A stretch of DNA of 52,244 nucleotides from JAJKJG01 sp036389455 (lineage in GTDB: Bacteria > Pseudomonadota > Alphaproteobacteria > Rhizobiales > Beijerinckiaceae), in contig DASVPW010000077.1 of assembly GCA_036389455.1 (NCBI GenBank), forward strand, positions 1 to 52,244. Direction: 5' to 3'. Below, piece after piece: positions 32,381 through 41,021 of the stretch. The position numbers and the translations under genes were made by a program. Within the stretch, counting starts at the first letter, position 1. Every line of letters starts with the position of its first letter. Below the pieces are notes generated by a model that saw only the letters and a list, made by a program, of their open reading frames with translations, did not search any database and was not told where the DNA came from.

Positions 32381-33688
32381 TTAGCGTCCTCTGAATGCCC
32401 GGTTGATCTGGTCGGTGAAGGGCTTCGTCACGTAGGACAGGACGGTGCGCTCGCCGGTCCTGATGAAGGTCTCGACCGGCATGCCGGGCACGAGGCGCAG
32501 GCCCTCGAGGCGGGCGAGCTCCTTCTCGGAGATGGTGATCCGCACGACGTAGTAGGCGGCGCCGGTGCGCTGGTCGGTGGTGAGGTCGGCCGAGACGCGG
32601 GAGACGACGCCCTCGAGCTCCGGCGTCGTGCGCTGGTTGAAGGCCGAGAAGCGCAGCGCCGCGCTCTGCCCGGCCCGGACCTGGTCGATGTCCTGCGGCG
32701 CGAGCTTCGCCTCGACGGTCAGCACGTCGGCCTCGGGCACGATAAGCATGATGGCCTCGCCCGCCGTGATGACGCCGCCGACCGTATGCACGGCCGACTG
32801 GTGCACCATCCCGTCCTGCGGCGCGCGGATGTCGATGCGCTTCAGCTGGTCCTCGGCCGCAACCTTGCGCTCGACGAGCTCGGCGATCTTGGCCTGGACC
32901 TCGCGCAGCTCCTTCGCGACCTCGCTGCGCAGGTCCTGGTCGATCTGGAGGATCTGCAGCTCGGTCTCGGAGATCTTGCCCTTGGCCTGGGCGGTCGTGG
33001 CGATGAGCTGGCCGCGCTCGCCCTCGATGCGGGCGGCGTCGCGCTCGAGCGCGGTCACGCGCTGGATCTGGACGAGGTTCTTGCGCCAGAGATCCCGCAC
33101 GCCCTCGAGCTCCTGGGCGATCAGCTCGATCTCGCGCTTCTTCGCCGCGACCTGGCCGGTCAGCCCTTGGATCTCCTCCTTGAGCTGGGCGATGCGCTCC
33201 CTGAGCTGCGCCTTCTGGCCGGCGCGCGCGCTCTTGCGGAACTCGAACAGGTTGCCCTCGCCCACCATGGAGCGCTTGAGCTCGGGGTCGCTTGCCCGGG
33301 CGAGAAGCTCCGGCGGGAAGACGATCTCGTCGACGTTGTCGCGCTCGGCCTCGAGCCGGGCGAGGCGAGACTGGAGCTCGTTGAGGCTCTTCACCACGAT
33401 GGCGAGGTTCGCCTGCGTGATGGTCTCGTCGAGGCGCACCACGATGTCGCCCGCCTTGACCTTGTCGCCGTCGCGGACCCGGAGCTCGCCCACGACCCCG
33501 CCGGTCGGGTGCTGGACCTTCTTGACGTTCGAATCGACCACGAGGCTGCCCGGCGCGATCACGGCCCCGGACAGCTCGGTCGTCGCCGCGAGCCCGCCGA
33601 CGCCGCCGGCGAGCAGCGCCACGATCGCGAGCCCGGCGAGCAGGTGGCGGCGGATCGACGCCTGCGCGGATTTCTTCGTCTCGCTCAC
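32381..33688 (-). CDS. Type I secretion periplasmic adaptor, HlyD family
   Basis: The 435-residue membrane fusion protein has one N-terminal membrane helix (about 15-35), a lipoyl-like half motif (QHPTGGVVGELRVRDGDKVK), a long coiled-coil hairpin (about 85-290), the second lipoyl half (DIRAPQDGMVHQSAVHTVGG) and a C-terminal beta domain with the RTX-exporter signature GMPVETFIRTGERTVLSYVT. It starts at a GTG overlapping the ATPase stop (GTGA). It bridges the ABC exporter to an outer-membrane TolC-type channel, which is not encoded here. Confidence 0.94.
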   Translation of the reverse strand: MSETKKSAQASIRRHLLAGLAIVALLAGGVGGLAATTELSGAVIAPGSLVVDSNVKKVQHPTGGVVGELRVRDGDKVKAGDIVVRLDETITQANLAIVVKSLNELQSRLARLEAERDNVDEIVFPPELLARASDPELKRSMVGEGNLFEFRKSARAGQKAQLRERIAQLKEEIQGLTGQVAAKKREIELIAQELEGVRDLWRKNLVQIQRVTALERDAARIEGERGQLIATTAQAKGKISETELQILQIDQDLRSEVAKELREVQAKIAELVERKVAAEDQLKRIDIRAPQDGMVHQSAVHTVGGVITAGEAIMLIVPEADVLTVEAKLAPQDIDQVRAGQSAALRFSAFNQRTTPELEGVVSRVSADLTTDQRTGAAYYVVRITISEKELARLEGLRLVPGMPVETFIRTGERTVLSYVTKPFTDQINRAFRGR

Positions 33689-35496
33689 GATTTCGCTCCC
33701 GATGCGGCCTGGGCCTCGACCACCTTGAGGACGGCCGTCCCGGGATGCGCTCCGGTCCCGGCCCCCGCTTCGGCCCCCGCCGAGCCGGCGGGACGGCGCA
33801 GCACCTTGCTCAGCACCTCGTCCTTCGGGCCGAAGGCCTGCGCCTTGCCGTCGGCCAGCATCAGGATGAGGTCGACGCCGGCGAGCGCGCTTGGGCGATG
33901 CGCGATCACCACGACGATGCGGCCCCGGGCGCGGGCGCCGAGGATCGCTTGCGTCAGGGCCTGCTCGCCCTCGGCGTCGAGGTTCGAGTTCGGCTCGTCG
34001 AGCACGATCAGGAACGGGTCGCGGTAGAGCGCGCGGGCGAGCGCGATGCGCTGCCGCTGCCCGGCCGAAAGCGCCGTGCCGCCCTCCCCAATCTGGGTAT
34101 CGTAGCCGTCGGGCAGGCGCAGGATGAGGTCGTGCACGTTCGCGGCCTTGGCGGCCTCGAGGACCGCCTCCGCGTCGGGCTCGGGCTCGAAGCGGGCGAT
34201 GTTGTCGGCGACGGTGCCGGCGAACAGCTCCACGTCCTGGGGCAGGTAGCCGACGTGACGGCCGAGCGCCTCCGGATCCCACTGCTCGATCGCCGCCCCG
34301 TCGAGGCGCACCTTGCCGCGGATCGGGGTCCAGACCCCGACGAGGAGGCGCGCGAGCGACGACTTGCCGGAAGCGGAGGGCCCGATGATGCCGAGCCCGT
34401 TGCCGGCCTTGAGCGCGAAGGTCACGTCCTGCACGACGAAGCGCTGGCCGCCGGGGGGCGTCGCGCTCACGCCCTCGACCGCGAAGGCCGCGCTCGGCCG
34501 CGGCAGGGCCATCGGCTCCCCGCGGACCGGCAGCGCCGCGAACAGCTCGGTGAGGCGCCGCCAGCTCTGGCGCGCGGCGACGAAGCCGCGCCAGTTGGCG
34601 ATCGCGAGCTCGACCGGGGCGAGCGCCCGCGAGGTCAGGATCGAGCTCGCGATGATGATGCCGGCGGTCGCCTGCTGCTCGATCACGAGATAGGCGCCGA
34701 CGCCGAGCACGGCAGACTGCAGCGCCATCCGGAGCACCTTCGAGATGGCCCCCATGCCGCCGGCCACGTCCGAGGCGCGCTGCTGCGAGGCCATGTACTT
34801 GGCGTTCGCCTCGCGCCAGCGCTCGGCGACGCGCCCGCCCATGCCCATGGCCTGCAGGACCTCGGCGTTGCGACGGCTCGCCTCCGCGAGGGCGTTGCGG
34901 GTCTGCCCTGTCATGGACGCCGCCCTGGTCGGCTCGCGGGTACGCATCTCGGTGAGCAGCGTGATCGCGACGAGCACGATCGCGCCGACGAGCGCCGTGA
35001 CCCCGATCCAGAAGTGGAACAGGAAGCAGATGCCGAGGTAGAGCGGCATCCAGGGCAGGTCGAACAGGGCGGCCGGCCCGAGGCTCGACAGGAAGGCGCG
35101 CACCTGGTCGAGGTCGCGCACCGGCTGCAGGCCGTCGCCGACCGTCCTGGTCTTCAGCGGCAGGCGCACGAGGAGGTCGAACACGCGCCGGTTCAGCGCC
35201 TCGTCGAGGGAGGCGCCGATGCGGACGAGCACGCGCCCGCGCAGGAGGTCGAGGACGCCCTGGAAGGCGTAGAGGACGAAGGCGATCACGGCGAGGCCGA
35301 CGAGGGTCGGCACGCTGCGGCTCGGCAGCACGCGGTCGTAGATCTCGAGCATGAAGAACGAGCCCGTGAGGTAGAGCAGGTTGATCATGCCGCTCATCAG
35401 CCCGATGCCGACGAAGGCGTGGCGGCAGCTCGCCAGGACGGTATTGAGCTCCGACCTGGCTCGCGCGCGCGGATCTGGATTTATCGAATGGCTCAC
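33685..35496 (-). CDS. Type I secretion ABC transporter permease/ATPase (PrtD-like)
   Basis: The 603-residue protein has an N-terminal membrane domain with about six helices and a C-terminal ATPase. Walker A is GPSASGKSS, signature LSAGQRQR, Walker B FLIVLDEPNSNLD and the switch histidine is in VVVIAHRPS. There is no peptidase C39 domain, so it belongs to the PrtD/AprD group that exports proteases, lipases and RTX adhesins by a C-terminal signal. It starts at GTG (35494-35496). No RTX-type substrate gene lies in the window. The Ala/Gly-rich C-terminal tail (about 35 residues) is not part of the ATPase fold. Confidence 0.95.
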   Translation of the reverse strand: MSHSINPDPRARARSELNTVLASCRHAFVGIGLMSGMINLLYLTGSFFMLEIYDRVLPSRSVPTLVGLAVIAFVLYAFQGVLDLLRGRVLVRIGASLDEALNRRVFDLLVRLPLKTRTVGDGLQPVRDLDQVRAFLSSLGPAALFDLPWMPLYLGICFLFHFWIGVTALVGAIVLVAITLLTEMRTREPTRAASMTGQTRNALAEASRRNAEVLQAMGMGGRVAERWREANAKYMASQQRASDVAGGMGAISKVLRMALQSAVLGVGAYLVIEQQATAGIIIASSILTSRALAPVELAIANWRGFVAARQSWRRLTELFAALPVRGEPMALPRPSAAFAVEGVSATPPGGQRFVVQDVTFALKAGNGLGIIGPSASGKSSLARLLVGVWTPIRGKVRLDGAAIEQWDPEALGRHVGYLPQDVELFAGTVADNIARFEPEPDAEAVLEAAKAANVHDLILRLPDGYDTQIGEGGTALSAGQRQRIALARALYRDPFLIVLDEPNSNLDAEGEQALTQAILGARARGRIVVVIAHRPSALAGVDLILMLADGKAQAFGPKDEVLSKVLRRPAGSAGAEAGAGTGAHPGTAVLKVVEAQAASGAKS

Positions 35497-35677
35497 GCCG
35501 AATGCCCCCAGGGCGGAATTGCCTGTCCCAACCGGTTCATCATAGCGGATTGTGACGAAGTTGTGTATGCGGCACGCAAAACCTGCAAGGATGCGAAGAG
35601 ATTACAAGCTTAGCCTGAAATTCCGTTTAAATCGCCGCATCTGTGCCGAGCCGGAATGCCGGTCCCGCCGCCGGCGC

Positions 35678-35706
35678 TTGTCAAGCCGGGGCCCCTCGGG
35701 CATAGA
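35678..35706 (+). promoter_or_regulatory. Promoter of tRNA-Ser
   Basis: TTGTCA (35678-35683) and CATAGA (35701-35706) are separated by exactly 17 bases, with the tRNA starting 17 bases after the -10 element. These hexamers match the usual sigma-70 promoters of alphaproteobacterial stable RNA genes. Confidence 0.55.
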
Positions 35707-35723
35707 GCCCATTCCGCCGAACC

Positions 35724-35816
35724 GGAGACGTGGCCGAGAGGCTGAAGGCGGCGGTTTGCTAAACCGTTATACGGGCTTAAACCCGTATCGAGGGTTCGAA
35801 TCCCTCCGTCTCCGCC
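35724..35816 (+). tRNA. tRNA-Ser (anticodon GCT)
   Basis: The acceptor stem GGAGACG pairs with CGTCTCC (35806-35812), followed by discriminator G and encoded CCA. The D arm (TGGCCGAGAGGCTGAAGGCG), an anticodon loop with GCT in TTTGCTAAA, a long variable arm (TACGGGCTTAAACCCGTA) and the T arm GGTTCGAATCC are all visible. The long variable arm identifies a class II tRNA, and GCT gives serine (AGC/AGT codons). Confidence 0.97.
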
Positions 35817-35884
35817 AGACGTCCCACGCTTCGGTTTCCGAACCGGGATCGATCGCGTCAGCCTTCCTTATCCCACGCCCGTCC

Positions 35885-37081
35885 CTAGCAGCGCACGTAG
35901 GCCTGCGTGCCGCGCTCGCTCGACCAGTTCAGGCGCTTGCCGGCGAGCACCAGCCTGATGTGCGCGGTCCAGGACGAGCTCCCGTCCGAGCACCTCGCGA
36001 CAATGGTCCAGGCGCTTCCGGCCGGCGTCTTCTTCAGGAACGTGCACGACGCGGCGCCGGCCCGGGCGCGGTCCTCGCCCAGGACCATCGGCACTGCGTT
36101 CCTGCGCTCGGCCGGCTTCGGACAGGCGTTGGGCCACCATGTGCCGACGAGCGTCTCGCCGAGCGCCGCCGTGCCGGGCCGCGCCTCCGAAGGAGGCGGG
36201 TCGCCTGGAGCAGGCTGCGCCGCGTTCGAGGGCGACGGGCCCGCGTCGTTGGGCACGATGCCCTGCGGCTCCGGCTGTGGTGCGGGCCCGCCGCCCGCCG
36301 GTTCAGGATTCGCGCCCAGGCCCGCGGGCTCGCCTGGAACGCCCGCGACGCGATCCGGCGGGGACTGCACGGCGGCGCTCTTCTCGGCCGGCGCTGCCGG
36401 TGCCGCGATCGGCGCGGCTTCGCCCGGCGGCGCGGCGCGCTCCCCTGCGGGCGCTTCCATCACGTCGGCGACGGCAGTTGCCGGAACCTGCGGTGGCGCC
36501 GCCGCGGCTCCCGTCCCGGGCTGCTCCGCGACCGTGACCGCGCGCTTGTCCGTCCGCGGCCACAGCGTCGCGAGGGCGAGGAGCGGAAGCAGGAGCACGG
36601 CGAGGACCGCGGCCCGGCGCAACCCGCGGCGCCGCGGCGCTGCTTCGGGATGCGGCGCGCGCAGCGGTGAGAGCTCCCCTTCGCCCCCGTCCTCGCGCCC
36701 CCTGGCCTCCGGATCGACTGCCCGGGTTGCAGCCGCCGGGGGAGCGGCCGCAGGCGGCGCGGGATCCGCCGCCGGCTTTTCCCCAGCCCGGTCGGCAAGG
36801 CCGTCCCACATCGCGGCGATCTGCAGCCATGTGCGGGCCTCGTCCGCGGACTCCGCCGTCTCGGCCATGCCGCGGCACGCGGCCGCGCGCGCCCGGGAGT
36901 CGGCGGGATCGTCATCCGGCCGCATCCCCGGAACGACCGAATGCACGTCGGGGGCATCGCCTTCCTGGATCGGATCCCGAGGCGGCTCGGCGTCGCGGCT
37001 CGTCCTGGTCACCTCCAGGAGCCGCTTGTCATCTTCCAGAAGCGCGGCAAATTTTTCGAGGCTCCGCGTGAGAGCGTCCAT
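35885..37081 (-). CDS. Hypothetical membrane-anchored protein with long Pro/Ala linker
   Basis: I do not recognise a named family. The 398-residue product has a cytoplasmic N-terminal part of about 150 residues. Within it, a segment near 55-100 (ARAAACRGMAETAESADEAR, then TWLQIAAMWDGLAD) looks like a short helical repeat seen in other Rhizobiales hypotheticals. A single membrane helix follows at about 157-175 (preceded by RRRGLRR), then a Pro/Ala/Glu-rich periplasmic linker of about 125 residues. A compact C-terminal domain of about 90 residues has four cysteines (WWPNACPKP, SCTFLKK, ARCSDG, YVRC end) that may form disulfides. The ATG at 37079-37081 is preceded by GGAGGAGGG. The longer open frame upstream is antisense to pssA and was excluded. 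Confidence 0.72.
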   Translation of the reverse strand: MDALTRSLEKFAALLEDDKRLLEVTRTSRDAEPPRDPIQEGDAPDVHSVVPGMRPDDDPADSRARAAACRGMAETAESADEARTWLQIAAMWDGLADRAGEKPAADPAPPAAAPPAAATRAVDPEARGREDGGEGELSPLRAPHPEAAPRRRGLRRAAVLAVLLLPLLALATLWPRTDKRAVTVAEQPGTGAAAAPPQVPATAVADVMEAPAGERAAPPGEAAPIAAPAAPAEKSAAVQSPPDRVAGVPGEPAGLGANPEPAGGGPAPQPEPQGIVPNDAGPSPSNAAQPAPGDPPPSEARPGTAALGETLVGTWWPNACPKPAERRNAVPMVLGEDRARAGAASCTFLKKTPAGSAWTIVARCSDGSSSWTAHIRLVLAGKRLNWSSERGTQAYVRC

Positions 37082-37201
37082 GTGCAGCCCTCCTCCCGGA
37101 AAGGCTAGCACATCTCTGCCGCGGACCGTCATCTCCCGCCCGCCCGGTCCGGACCCGTCGGAGAGGTAGCCCGCCCCGCCGCCCGTCGCTATTGTCAGTC
37201 C

Positions 37202-38047
37202 ATGACGGACCTCTTTCCGCCCTTCGCGCCCGATCCCCTCGAGCCGCGGCGGCGGCTGTTCAAGCCGGTGCCGTTCCGGGTCATCGCCCCGAACCTGATC
37301 ACCGTCCTGGCGCTCTGCCTCGGGCTGACCGCCATCCGCCTCGCCTACGACGGACGGCTCGACACCGCGATCATCTGCATCATCATCGCCGGCGTCCTCG
37401 ACGGCCTCGACGGGCGCCTCGCGCGCTTCCTCAAGGGCACGTCGCGGTTCGGGGCGGAGCTCGATTCGCTCTCCGACTTCGTCTGCTTCGGCGTCGCGCC
37501 GGGCCTTATCCTCTACGGCTTCATCCTGCACAACCTGCGCGGCCTCGGCTGGGTCGTCGCGCTCGTGTTCGCGATCGCGTCGTCGCTCAGGCTCGCCCGC
37601 TTCAACGTCATGATCGACGACCCGACCCGGCCCGAATGGAAGAAGAACTTCTTTGTCGGCATGGCGGCGCCGGCCGGCGCCGTGACGGCGCTCCTGCCGA
37701 TCTACCTGCACTTCGTCGGGGTCCCCATGGGCCCGCGCATGGCGCCGGTCGTCCTGGTCTACGTCCTGTTCGTCGCCTTCATGATGGTGTCGACGGTCCC
37801 GACCTTCTCGGGCAAGACCATGGGCAAGCGCGTGCCCCGCGACCTCGTGCTGCCGATCTTCGTCGTCACCGCCGCCTTCATCGGCCTCCTGGTCAGCTTC
37901 CCCTTCGAGACGCTCGCGGTCGGCACGATCCTCTATCTCGCCAGCATCCCCTTCGGCATCGCCCGCTACCGCCAGCTCGACCGGGAGGCCGCTCAAGCGC
38001 CGTCCGCGCCGGCGGCGCCGCAGCCCGAGCCGCCGCCGTCACCGTGA
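37202..38047 (+). CDS. pssA: CDP-diacylglycerol-serine O-phosphatidyltransferase
   Basis: PssA makes phosphatidylserine, the precursor of phosphatidylethanolamine. The 281-residue inner-membrane protein carries the complete CDP-alcohol phosphotransferase motif: D67, D70, G71, A74, R75, G84, D88 and D92 (in DGLDGRLARFLKG and FGAELDSLSD). About eight hydrophobic helices follow. The C-terminal tail is Ala/Pro-rich. psd (decarboxylase), which often precedes pssA in this order, is absent here; the upstream gene runs the other way. The last nine bases overlap the end of the convergent phasin-like gene. Confidence 0.95.
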   Translation: MTDLFPPFAPDPLEPRRRLFKPVPFRVIAPNLITVLALCLGLTAIRLAYDGRLDTAIICIIIAGVLDGLDGRLARFLKGTSRFGAELDSLSDFVCFGVAPGLILYGFILHNLRGLGWVVALVFAIASSLRLARFNVMIDDPTRPEWKKNFFVGMAAPAGAVTALLPIYLHFVGVPMGPRMAPVVLVYVLFVAFMMVSTVPTFSGKTMGKRVPRDLVLPIFVVTAAFIGLLVSFPFETLAVGTILYLASIPFGIARYRQLDREAAQAPSAPAAPQPEPPPSP

Positions 38048-38389
38048 CCTGCGCCCGAGCCGCTTCGCGTTCGCCTTCGCGGCCTTGCGGGCCGCGTGCC
38101 CGGCCTTGTGCGACACGCGTACCATGTCGTTCGCGAGCGCCAGCGCGGAAGGCGGAGCGAAGGCGGCGCGGACCATGACCTGCTGCCAGGCCGCGGAGGC
38201 GGCGAAGAGACCGGTCCAGGCGGCCGCGACCTTCTCGGTATAGGCCCGGTTCCACTCGGCCATCCCTTCCACGGTCGGGGACATGAGGATCGGCAGGCGC
38301 GCCGCGATCGTGGCGGCGCAGTCCATCGCCGCCTGCCCGGTCTCGGCGCCGGCGTTGATGAGTGAACGGGTCAGCCTGCGGGCGCTCAT
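38039..38389 (-). CDS. Small phasin-like protein
   Basis: The 116-residue protein is nearly all helix: an N-terminal amphipathic stretch, a middle part (AEWNRAYTEKVAAAWTGLFA) and a highly basic Ala/Lys/Arg end (KAGHAARKAAKANAKRLGRR). The length, Ala content and spacing resemble phasins and related granule-coat proteins of Rhizobiales, which would bind polyhydroxyalkanoate granules and, through the basic tail, possibly DNA. This is inferred from composition, not from a clear family motif. The ATG at 38387-38389 has AAGGAA upstream. It overlaps pssA by nine bases tail to tail. Confidence 0.6.
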   Translation of the reverse strand: MSARRLTRSLINAGAETGQAAMDCAATIAARLPILMSPTVEGMAEWNRAYTEKVAAAWTGLFAASAAWQQVMVRAAFAPPSALALANDMVRVSHKAGHAARKAAKANAKRLGRRSR

Positions 38390-38537
38390 GGCATTCCTTT
38401 TCGGAGGGGAGAGGCGCGGACCGGGACGGTATCGCATGTTCACAAGCCAAAACCTATGGAGTAGGTTCCGCGCCCGCCAGTCTTGCCGTCGCGGGTCAGC
38501 CCTGCGCCCCGTTCCTCTCAGGTGAATCCCAAATCCC

Positions 38538-39182
38538 GTGGCGTCCCGCACCTCAACCCCCGGATGGCGTCCGAAGCTCGTGCTGGCTTCCGGCTCCCCG
38601 CGCCGTCTCGCGCTCTTGCAGCAGGCCGGCGTCGAGCCCGACGCGCTCCTCCCCGCCGACGTCGACGAGACGCCGCTGAAGTCGGAGACGCCGAAGGAGC
38701 TCGTGCGGCGCCTCGCCCGGACGAAAGCGGAGGTCGCCCGCAAGGCCGCGCGCAACCGCGAGGACCTGCGCGATTCGTTCATCCTCGCGGCCGACACCGT
38801 GGTGGCGGTCGGGCGCCGCATCCTGCCGAAGGCCGAGGTGGTCGACGAGGCGGCGGCGTGCCTGCGGCTTTTGTCCGGCCGCGCCCACCGGGTCTGGTCC
38901 GCCGTGTGCCTCGTGACCCCGAACGACAGGGTGCGTGAGCGCATCGTCGAGACGCGGCTCCGCTTCAAGCGCCTGTCGCGCGAGGAGATGGAAAGCTACC
39001 TCGCCTCCGGCGAATGGCGCGGCAAGGCCGGCGGCTACGCCATCCAGGGGCTCGCCGGGACCTTCGCGGTCAAGCTCGTCGGCTCCTACACCAACGTGGT
39101 CGGGATGCCGCTCTACGAGACGATCTCGCTCCTCGACGGCGAGGGCTACCCGGTCCGCTTCTCCTGGCTCAACGCGGCCTGA
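38538..39182 (+). CDS. maf: Maf-family nucleoside triphosphate pyrophosphatase
   Basis: Maf proteins hydrolyse non-canonical or excess nucleoside triphosphates and act as house-cleaning enzymes. The 214-residue protein has LVLASGSPRRLALLQQAG, ILAADTVVAVG, KAGGYAIQGLAG and GSYTNVVGMPLYET, the four family blocks. It begins with GTG at 38538. In many alphaproteobacteria maf is followed closely by yacG; here an acyl-CoA ligase gene stands between them. Which of the Maf or YhdE subgroups it belongs to cannot be decided from the window. Confidence 0.93.
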   Translation: MASRTSTPGWRPKLVLASGSPRRLALLQQAGVEPDALLPADVDETPLKSETPKELVRRLARTKAEVARKAARNREDLRDSFILAADTVVAVGRRILPKAEVVDEAAACLRLLSGRAHRVWSAVCLVTPNDRVRERIVETRLRFKRLSREEMESYLASGEWRGKAGGYAIQGLAGTFAVKLVGSYTNVVGMPLYETISLLDGEGYPVRFSWLNAA

Positions 39183-39205
39183 GTCGACGCCATGAACCTT
39201 GGACC

Positions 39206-40744
39206 ATGAACCTCGCGCTGTGGCTGGAGCGGGCCGGGAAGGCCGATCCGGACCGGCCCGCGATCGGGTGCGGGTGCCGCATTGTCCACACCTACGGCGA
39301 GCTGGCGCTCAGGGCCGCGCGGCTCGCGGACGCGCTCCGCGGCGGCTTTCGCCTTGAGCCCGGCGAGCGCATCGCGATCATCGCCAGGAACGGCCCGGAG
39401 TACGTCGAGATCATCTACGGCGCCTGGTGGGCCGGCCTCGGCGTCGTGCCGGCGAACGTGAAGCTGCACGGAGCCGAGGTCGCCTACGTGCTGGAGCAGT
39501 CCGGAGCAAAGCTCTGCTTCTGCTCCGCCGACATCGAAGGCGACATCGCCGCGCACGCGCCGGCGAGCCTCGAGCGGCTTATCGTCGTCGGCGGCCCGGC
39601 CTATGCGGCGCTCCTCGCCACCGATCCCGCCGGCGCGCCGGTCGAGCGCGCGCCGCACGACCTCGCTTGGCTGTTCTACACCAGCGGCACGACGGGGCGC
39701 CCGAAGGGCGGGACGCTGACCCACGGCAACCTCGCCGCCATGGCCCACGCCTACGTGGCCGAGGTCGATCCCGTCCTGCCCGGGGATAGCCTGCTCCATG
39801 CCGCCCCCATGAGCCACGGCTCCGGCATGTACATCTTCCCGCACGTGATGCGCCGGGGCGTGAACGTCGTGCCGGAGTCCGGCGGCTTCGACCCGCAGGA
39901 GATCTTCCGGACCTTCGCCCACTGGCGGCGCATGTCGATGTTCGGCGCGCCGACCATGATCAAGCGCCTCGTCGCGAGCCCGGCCGACTGCGATCCCTCG
40001 GCGATCCGCACCATCGTCTCCGGCGGCGCGCCGATGTACGTCGAGGACGCCCGCGCGACCCTCGACCGCTTCGGACCCGTGCTCGCCCAGATCTACGGCC
40101 AGGGCGAGAGCCCGATGACGATCACAACCCTGTCCAAGGACGACATCGCCGACCGCGATCACCCGCGCTGGCTCGAGCGCCTCGGCTCCGCCGGCCTCCC
40201 CTATGCCTGCGTCGAGGTGGCGGTGGTCGACGCCGACGATCGCCCGGTGCCCACAGGCGAGGCCGGCGAGGTGATCTGCCGGGGACTGCCCGTGATGGCC
40301 GGCTACTGGAACAACCCCGAGGCGACGGCGGCGACTCTCAAGAACGGCTGGCTCCACACCGGCGATGTCGGCATCTTCGACGCCGACGGCTATCTCACCC
40401 TCAAGGACCGCTCCAAGGACCTCATCATCTCGGGCGGCTCGAACATCTACCCGCGCGAGGTCGAGGAGGTGCTTCTTGAGCACCCGGCCGTGCGCGAAGT
40501 CTCGGTGATCGGGCGCCCGGACCCCGACTGGGGCGAGGTCGTCGTCGCCTACGTGGTCGGCGACGCCAGCCCCGAAGAGCTCGACGCCCTGTGCCTGTCG
40601 CGGATCGCGCGCTTCAAACGCCCGAAGGCCTACGTGCGCCTCGAGGCCCTGCCGAAGAACAACTACGGCAAGGTGTTGAAGACCGAGCTTCGCGCCCTAG
40701 ATCGGGAGCGTGAACGACTACTTCCTCGACGGGCCGCCGGCTGA
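39206..40744 (+). CDS. AMP-dependent acyl-CoA synthetase/ligase
   Basis: The 512-residue ligase activates a carboxylic acid as an acyl-adenylate and then as a CoA thioester. It shows the P-loop YTSGTTGRPKGGTLTH, YGQGESPM, the hinge block TGDVGIFDADGYLTLKDRS, GGSNIYPREVEEVLLEHPAV and the catalytic lysine region KNNYGKVLK. The start ATG at 39206 gives the family N-terminus (WLERAGKADPDRPAI). Substrate class (fatty, aromatic or other) is not readable. The gene is placed between maf and yacG and its last 35 bases overlap yacG, which gives it a C-terminal extension (RERERLLPRRAAG) past the normal family end. Confidence 0.93.
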   Translation: MNLALWLERAGKADPDRPAIGCGCRIVHTYGELALRAARLADALRGGFRLEPGERIAIIARNGPEYVEIIYGAWWAGLGVVPANVKLHGAEVAYVLEQSGAKLCFCSADIEGDIAAHAPASLERLIVVGGPAYAALLATDPAGAPVERAPHDLAWLFYTSGTTGRPKGGTLTHGNLAAMAHAYVAEVDPVLPGDSLLHAAPMSHGSGMYIFPHVMRRGVNVVPESGGFDPQEIFRTFAHWRRMSMFGAPTMIKRLVASPADCDPSAIRTIVSGGAPMYVEDARATLDRFGPVLAQIYGQGESPMTITTLSKDDIADRDHPRWLERLGSAGLPYACVEVAVVDADDRPVPTGEAGEVICRGLPVMAGYWNNPEATAATLKNGWLHTGDVGIFDADGYLTLKDRSKDLIISGGSNIYPREVEEVLLEHPAVREVSVIGRPDPDWGEVVVAYVVGDASPEELDALCLSRIARFKRPKAYVRLEALPKNNYGKVLKTELRALDRERERLLPRRAAG

Positions 40745-40931
40745 GGGTGGGGCTGCAGGGGGCAAATGCCCGATCTGCGGCAAACCCACGAAGCCGGCGT
40801 CCCGCCCGTTCTGCTCCAGGCGCTGCGCCGACGTCGACCTGCACCGCTGGCTCTCCGGCGCCTACGTGGTGCCGGCGGCGGAGGACGAGGACCGGCCCGG
40901 CGACGACCCCGAGGAGAGCGGGCGAGCGTGA
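40710..40931 (+). CDS. yacG: DNA gyrase inhibitor / zinc-binding protein YacG
   Basis: The 73-residue protein has the four-cysteine zinc motif CPICGKPTKPASRPFCSRRC followed by ADVDLHRWLSGAYVVP, diagnostic of YacG. Known YacG proteins bind GyrB and inhibit gyrase. The acidic tail (EDEDRPGDDPEE) is typical. It starts at GTG (40710-40712) with GGGAGC upstream. That start lies inside the end of the acyl-CoA ligase gene, a 35-base overlap that is larger than others in the window. Confidence 0.94.
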   Translation: MNDYFLDGPPAEGGAAGGKCPICGKPTKPASRPFCSRRCADVDLHRWLSGAYVVPAAEDEDRPGDDPEESGRA

Positions 40932-40953
40932 CACGCGGGCGCGACGCAGGCGC

Positions 40954-40982
40954 TGGACAGGCGCAACCGGCGCCCCTATACA
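40954..40982 (+). promoter_or_regulatory. Promoter of tRNA-Phe
   Basis: TGGACA (40954-40959) and TATACA (40977-40982) are spaced by 17 bases and stand 39 bases before the tRNA. The -35 element differs from TTGACA at one position. This lies just after yacG in the spacer to the tRNA gene. Confidence 0.5.
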
Positions 40983-41021
40983 CCCCGCTCCGACGCGCCG
41001 CGGGTCCCGTGGAGCTTGGAT

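Noticed and set aside
32267..34027. 586-codon plus-strand frame opposite the HlyD and ATPase genes
   Set aside because: Leu/Asp/Arg-rich antisense translation without domains; the minus-strand genes are certain.
35828..35846. Short stem CGGTT-TCCG-AACCG after tRNA-Ser as a terminator
   Set aside because: Five base pairs only and no T-run follows; not strong enough to call.
35885..37996. Longer version (703 codons) of the hypothetical membrane protein
   Set aside because: The extra N-terminal part is antisense to pssA and low in complexity; a strong ribosome binding site precedes the ATG at 37081.
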